Shown here: in pieces, positions 30,164 to 31,779 of the stretch
How the letters are laid out: each line of letters begins with the position of its first letter
Position numbering within the stretch: the first letter of the stretch is position 1
IMG/VR virus record: IMGVR_UViG_3300043437_000019
Location: 1 to 31,779 of that record
Direction: 5' to 3' (one strand)
DNA: 31,779 nt
From: a virus
Notes under the pieces: generated by a model
Databases searched by the model: none
Seen by the model: the letters and a program-made list of their open reading frames with translations, nothing else
Told to the model about the DNA's origin: nothing
Translations under genes and position numbers: made by a program

Positions 30164-30400
30164 ATGAGTTACGACAACACGAACACGGCAGTTATATTTA
30201 AGAATAACAAGAAAGAAAACGAGAAGCATCCTGACTACCGCGGGACTATAAACGTAGACGGAAGAGAATTAGAAATTAGTCTATGGATTAAAGATGGGAA
30301 AGCAGGTAAGTTCTTTTCGGGTAAGATTCAAGAACCATTTAAAAAGATGGAAAATACTTCGGACAAGATTAGAAAAGAAAGTTCTGGGCTGCCATTCTAA
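30164..30400 (+). CDS. Small DUF736-like/SSB-tail protein
   Basis: It encodes 78 residues. The core (DYRGTINVDGRELEISLWIK, then DGKAGKFFSGKIQ) resembles small DUF736-like beta-barrel proteins found beside phage recombination genes. The C-terminus SSGLPF resembles the SSB tip that recruits repair enzymes. A single-strand-binding accessory role is plausible but not shown. Confidence 0.6.
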   Translation: MSYDNTNTAVIFKNNKKENEKHPDYRGTINVDGRELEISLWIKDGKAGKFFSGKIQEPFKKMENTSDKIRKESSGLPF

Positions 30401-30422
30401 AACAAAATACAAATAGTTTAGT

Positions 30423-30430
30423 TATATTTG
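30423..30430 (+). promoter_or_regulatory. TAnnTTTG promoter box before the leader RNA
   Basis: TATATTTG lies 13 bases before the left arm of the three-way-junction structure at 30443. Transcription from here would begin near 30437 and include the whole structure. A TTG at the -33 distance is not visible. Confidence 0.5.
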
Positions 30431-30442
30431 TACAATAGTTCT

Positions 30443-30504
30443 CGTCCTACATTATAAGAACTTAAAAAAGTTATTGACCCTGTCAATGAAGGAGAAGTAG
30501 GACG
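30443..30504 (+). ncRNA. Three-way-junction leader RNA candidate
   Basis: An 8-bp perfect stem CGTCCTAC/GTAGGACG (30443-30450/30497-30504) encloses two adjacent hairpins: AACTT/AAGTT (30459-30463/30468-30472) and ATTGAC/GTCAAT (30473-30478/30482-30487). A G-run and six Ts follow (30518-30527). The structure lies in the 5' leader of gene 30568, just after a promoter box. It matches no RNA family that I recognise. It could be a regulator of the downstream operon or a small RNA ending at the T-run. Confidence 0.5.
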
Positions 30505-30567
30505 CTCTGGATTTGGTGGGGTTTTTTATTTAAAGGTTACTCGTTATCCTAAAACGTTTATTAAATT

Positions 30568-30774
30568 ATGGCAAATGTCAAATTATTATTTGGTGGTTCT
30601 GAACAATCAGAAACACAATCAATCTCAGTAGAATGCTTTTGTAATATGTATGGAGAAATAACCATTCGCATTGATAAAGGTCAAGATTTTCCAATTTCAT
30701 TAATTTCTTTAGATAGAGAAACTGCTATTAAATTTTCTCGTGAATTGCGTAAACAAATCTCTTTAATTGATTGA
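30568..30774 (+). CDS. Small hypothetical protein
   Basis: It encodes 68 residues (MANVKLLFGGSEQSETQSIS...), beta-rich at first with a basic helical C-terminus (DRETAIKFSRELRKQISLI). It is the first gene after the structured leader and ends just before the replisome-organiser-like gene. No family was recognised. Confidence 0.65.
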   Translation: MANVKLLFGGSEQSETQSISVECFCNMYGEITIRIDKGQDFPISLISLDRETAIKFSRELRKQISLID

Positions 30775-30775
30775 T

Positions 30776-31408
30776 ATGAGCGGTTGGATTAAAATACACA
30801 GAAAGATTTTAGATTGGGAATGGTACAATGATTCAAATACTTTTAGGTTGTTTATGCATTTAATTTTAAAAGCAAATCATAAATCTAAAAAATATAGAGG
30901 AGTTAATATTGATGTAGGTTGTTTAATGACAGGTAGGGAATTATTATCTAATGAAACAGGGTTATCAGTTCAACAAGTTAGAACGTGTTTAGAGCGTTTG
31001 AAATCAACCAACGAAATAACCATCAAATCAACGAAGCAAGGTACTATAATTCAAGTACTTAACTACAAAAAGTATCAAGTATCAACCAACGATTTAACCG
31101 CAAATCAACCACAGAATAACCAGCAAGTAACCATTAACAAGAATGTAAAGAATGAAAAAGAAGTATTATTGGATGAATGGATTACGTATAGAAGGTCAAT
31201 TAAGAAGGTTTTAAGCGAAGCATCTATAAACAAACTTTTAAAAGAAATAGAATCCTATTCAATAGAAAAATGTAGGTTTGTTATTGATGCATCTATATCA
31301 AATGGATGGCAAGGTTTATTTTGGGATAAATATATAGAACCTAAACAACAAGCTAAATCTGAAGAGCAAATTAGATACGAACACGTTTTAAAACAACTAA
31401 ACAAATGA
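30776..31408 (+). CDS. Replisome organiser / helicase-loader-like protein
   Basis: It encodes 210 residues from ATG 30776; a TTG three codons earlier overlaps the previous gene. The N-terminal 105 residues (SGWIKIHRKILDWEWYNDSN, then RELLSNETGLSVQQVRTCLE) form the winged-helix domain of phage replisome organisers and DnaD-like loaders. A Gln/Asn-rich linker at about 110-135 leads to a C-terminal helical domain (SEASINKLLKEIESYSIEKC). It overlaps the ATPase gene by four bases, consistent with loading that helicase at the origin. Confidence 0.78.
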   Translation: MSGWIKIHRKILDWEWYNDSNTFRLFMHLILKANHKSKKYRGVNIDVGCLMTGRELLSNETGLSVQQVRTCLERLKSTNEITIKSTKQGTIIQVLNYKKYQVSTNDLTANQPQNNQQVTINKNVKNEKEVLLDEWITYRRSIKKVLSEASINKLLKEIESYSIEKCRFVIDASISNGWQGLFWDKYIEPKQQAKSEEQIRYEHVLKQLNK

Positions 31409-31779
31409 TACTATCAACAGGACATAGCACAAAATACTTAAACGACTATAAGAGCGGTAAGATATCTCAAGGGTTAGGTATAGGGTGTGTATTAGATGAC
31501 TACATTAGATTTAAACGTAAGCAACTAAACATAGTTTTAGGACACGATAATGTAGGTAAATCCTATTGGATGGAATGGTACTTTCTTGCATTGGCTACTA
31601 ATCACGATTTAAAAACAGTTGTTTGGATGGGTGAGAACTCAAGCGGACAAGTAATGCGTGATTTAATACAAATGTATTCCGGCAAACATTTTAAGGATTT
31701 AACTTATGATGAGATACGCAAACACGAATCATTTATTGAATACTATTTTAAATTCTTAAGCAATGAAAAACTATATAAG
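31405..31779 (+). CDS. RecA/DnaB-fold helicase-like ATPase, 5' part
   Basis: This is the start of the gene whose remainder lies at 1-795. ATG 31405 overlaps the previous stop (ATGA). The first 55 residues (MILSTGHSTKYLNDYKSGKI...) supply the P-loop GHDNVGKS at residues 46-53. From 31549 on, the DNA repeats the start of the window. The open frame runs off the end because the window ends, not because the gene is broken. Confidence 0.8.
   Translation, partial: MILSTGHSTKYLNDYKSGKISQGLGIGCVLDDYIRFKRKQLNIVLGHDNVGKSYWMEWYFLALATNHDLKTVVWMGENSSGQVMRDLIQMYSGKHFKDLTYDEIRKHESFIEYYFKFLSNEKLYK
31549..31779. repeat. Terminal direct overlap, right copy
   Basis: This copy matches 1-231 apart from two silent differences at 31647 and 31653. 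It indicates that the window is one full turn of a roughly 31.5-kb circular or circularly permuted genome, with slight variation in the source population. Confidence 0.9.

Noticed and set aside
1-31779. CRISPR array, integrase, repressor or transposase
   Set aside because: I saw no spaced direct repeats, no integrase or recombinase catalytic motifs, and no insertion sequence ends.

Overview
The window is a near-complete, circularly closing genome of a tailed double-stranded DNA bacteriophage. The last 231 bases (31549-31779) repeat the first 231 with only two mismatches, both silent, so the unit is about 31,548 bp and the helicase gene runs across the join. Several things suggest a host in the Bacteroidota, probably Flavobacteriia. 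The DNA is AT-rich. There are TAnnTTTG promoter boxes, three of them the identical TATATTTG. Most start codons have A-rich leaders and no clear Shine-Dalgarno sequence. Many proteins resemble structural and accessory families I associate with flavobacterial phages. Every supported gene is on the + strand. I see no integrase, repressor, tRNA or CRISPR array, so a strictly lytic phage is the simplest reading.

Layout. (a) 26116-31779 and 1-795: early and replication region. It holds a cassette of small proteins, a DnaA domain-IV-like protein, an ERF-family annealing recombinase, a ParB-fold protein, a PD-(D/E)XK exonuclease, a small protein with an LPF tail, a replisome-organiser-like protein and a RecA/DnaB-fold ATPase. 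(b) 797-2637: coiled-coil protein, two nuclease-like proteins flanking NinG, and one unknown. (c) 2638-2898: a 261-bp non-coding segment with strong inverted repeats and a perfect DnaA box. (d) 2899-5759: overlapping small genes, a sigma-factor-like protein and a GIY-YIG homing endonuclease. (e) 5761-8384: ParB-methyltransferase fusion, DUF5681-type small terminase candidate, TerL. (f) 8552-15749: tail module with a programmed -1 frameshift pair of tail assembly chaperones, neck/tail completion proteins, two large tail proteins and the tape measure. (g) 15768-22208: head module with protease, scaffold, major capsid protein, probable tail tube protein, portal and connector. (h) 22205-24046: small structural and fibre-like proteins. 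(i) 24055-24968: lysis. (j) 25006-25992: metallophosphoesterase.

How it may work together. Host-type promoters occur before early and replication genes (2279, 26116, 28061, 30423). I found none in the gaps of the structural block, so the phage sigma-like protein at 3894 may drive late genes; this is inference. Clear intrinsic terminators follow the capsid gene (18678), the tail tube candidate (19330), the lysin (24969) and the metallophosphoesterase (26050). The ERF/exonuclease pair, NinG and the nuclease-like proteins form a recombination-replication toolkit. The DnaA-like protein may act on the DnaA box at 2685.

The best candidates for undescribed biology are the structured, DnaA-box-containing region at 2640-2898 and a promoter-linked three-way-junction leader RNA at 30443-30504. 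No stretch longer than about 261 bases lacks a gene.
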